Source: JAJDYQ01 sp942491945 (lineage in GTDB: Bacteria > Pseudomonadota > Gammaproteobacteria > JAJDYQ01). From it: a stretch of 14,944 bases of DNA. A program made the translations under genes and the position numbers. The stretch spans positions 1-14,944 of the forward strand of contig CALODD010000082.1 in NCBI GenBank assembly GCA_942491945.1, given 5' to 3'. The notes beneath the pieces are model-generated. The model was not told the DNA's origin, ran no database searches, and was given only the letters and a program-made list of their open reading frames with translations. Of this stretch, positions 14,050 to 14,944 are shown one piece after another. The stretch's first letter is position 1; the number at the start of each line of letters is the position of its first letter.

Positions 14050-14944
14050 TTACATTTCCGAATGCTTAATGTGGTCGTGATACATACTGTAAAAGATACC
14101 TTTGGATCTGAGTAATTCATCGCTATCACCACTCTCAATCAATCTCCCATTATCTAGTACATATATCTGATCACACTCTTGCAAGGATGCATGTCGATGA
14201 GCAATCATAATTATGGTCTTATCACCCTTTATATTATGGATCAATGAAGTAATACTTCTTTCAGACTCATTATCTAATGATGCTGTTGCCTCATCGAGCA
14301 CGAGAACATCCGGCTGGTGATATAATGCTCTGGCAATCCCAATGCGTTGCCGTTCTCCCCCAGATAAACGATCCCCATTTTCTCCAACATTGGTATAAGT
14401 CCCGTCTACCTGACCAGCAATAAAATCAGTTAATAGTGCTTCATTAATAGCTAAATTAATTTTTTCATCATCTATCTCGGCTGCAGGCACGCCAAAGGCA
14501 ATATTCTCGCGTATCGTTCCCTCAACCAAGAATATCTTCTGAGGAACATAACCAATATCTTTCTGCCAATATTTACTTACTCTATCGATTGGCAAGTCAT
14601 CAATAACTAAATTTCCACTTTGCACACTATGCAACCCCATAATCAGGTCAACAAGAGTACTTTTACCAGACCCAGAACGCCCAACAATTGCTACAGCCTC
14701 ACCTTTACTAATAATCAATGAAATATCATGTAGACATTTTTTCGATGATCCTGGGTAAGTAAATGAAATATTTTGAAGACTCACACCTTTCTTTAATCCG
14801 TCAAACCGAATTAGTTCGCTCTCGAGGTTATCTTGTAAATCGTGTTGCATTGCATCATTAAGATCTTCTTTGAGGTCTGACAGAGCTGGCATATAAAAAC
14901 GGATGCCGTTTATGCTAGCTATCATTCTATTCATGGATGGAATC
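14050..14944 (-). CDS. ABC exporter, ATPase half (5' end outside window)
   Basis: The frame is open to the window edge, and the residues before Met 14934 (Ile-Pro-Ser) fit the IPS-x-N-R linker that joins the membrane domain to the ATPase in fused exporters. The true gene is therefore longer, and its membrane half lies beyond 14944. Counting from 14934, the ATPase shows Walker A GRSGSGKST (85-93), Q-loop Q132 in YVPQ, signature LSGGERQR (190-197), Walker B VLVLDEA (210-216), D-loop SLD and H-loop H246. It is complete and should hydrolyse ATP. Fused half-transporters of the MsbA/PglK type flip lipid-linked sugars or lipids across the inner membrane. At the head of a glycan gene series it probably flips or exports the assembled glycan or its lipid-linked precursor; the cargo is inferred. 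Confidence 0.92.
   Translation of the reverse strand, partial: IPSMNRMIASINGIRFYMPALSDLKEDLNDAMQHDLQDNLESELIRFDGLKKGVSLQNISFTYPGSSKKCLHDISLIISKGEAVAIVGRSGSGKSTLVDLIMGLHSVQSGNLVIDDLPIDRVSKYWQKDIGYVPQKIFLVEGTIRENIAFGVPAAEIDDEKINLAINEALLTDFIAGQVDGTYTNVGENGDRLSGGERQRIGIARALYHQPDVLVLDEATASLDNESERSITSLIHNIKGDKTIIMIAHRHASLQECDQIYVLDNGRLIESGDSDELLRSKGIFYSMYHDHIKHSEM

Overview
The window is one uninterrupted stretch of surface-polysaccharide (O-antigen, capsule or similar glycan) biosynthesis genes. All of them lie on the minus strand, so transcription runs from position 14944 towards position 1. The moderately AT-rich DNA, the WbpM/PglF-type membrane dehydratase, the CMP-ulosonate-type cytidylyltransferase and the fused ABC exporter suggest a Gram-negative bacterium, probably a proteobacterium. 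The species cannot be read from the sequence. No tRNA, rRNA, CRISPR array, insertion sequence, promoter or terminator was found. Genes are 2-28 bp apart or overlap, often as ATGA or TAATG, so a single operon with translational coupling is likely. No non-coding gap exceeds 300 bp.

Layout in transcription order. 14944-14050: C-terminal ATPase part of an ABC exporter, cut by the window edge. 14044-13223: FkbM-type methyltransferase. 13214-12447: HpcH/HpaI-type aldolase. 12444-11680: KdsB-like cytidylyltransferase. 11660-10713: extended SDR sugar epimerase/dehydratase. 10726-9725: D-2-hydroxyacid dehydrogenase. 9722-8951: TylF-like methyltransferase broken by a frameshift. 8954-8055: second extended SDR. 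8055-7150: class I methyltransferase whose N-terminal zinc ribbon is separated from the catalytic domain by an in-frame TAG. 7147-6506: HAD phosphatase. 6479-4788: large surface-carbohydrate protein of uncertain family with a GT-B-like C-terminus. 4791-3880: GT2 glycosyltransferase. 3883-2951: third extended SDR, possibly a 4-ketoreductase. 2970-1783: GT4 glycosyltransferase. 1754-1: WbpM/PglF-like UDP-HexNAc 4,6-dehydratase, with its C-terminal end outside the window.

Two functional blocks can be inferred. The downstream block (1-6479) looks like UDP-2,6-dideoxy-HexNAc synthesis plus assembly glycosyltransferases. The upstream block (about 6506-13214) is more unusual. A pyruvate-type class II aldolase, a KdsB-family cytidylyltransferase, a D-2-hydroxyacid dehydrogenase, SDRs, a HAD phosphatase and methyltransferases sit in consecutive order. 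This could be a dedicated route to a CMP-activated, possibly methylated, 2-keto-3-deoxy sugar acid that starts from an aldolase rather than from a PEP-dependent KdsA/NeuB synthase. The block also carries two lesions 1.5 kb apart, both in methyltransferase genes. They mean either recent loss of glycan methylation or consensus errors in the sequence.
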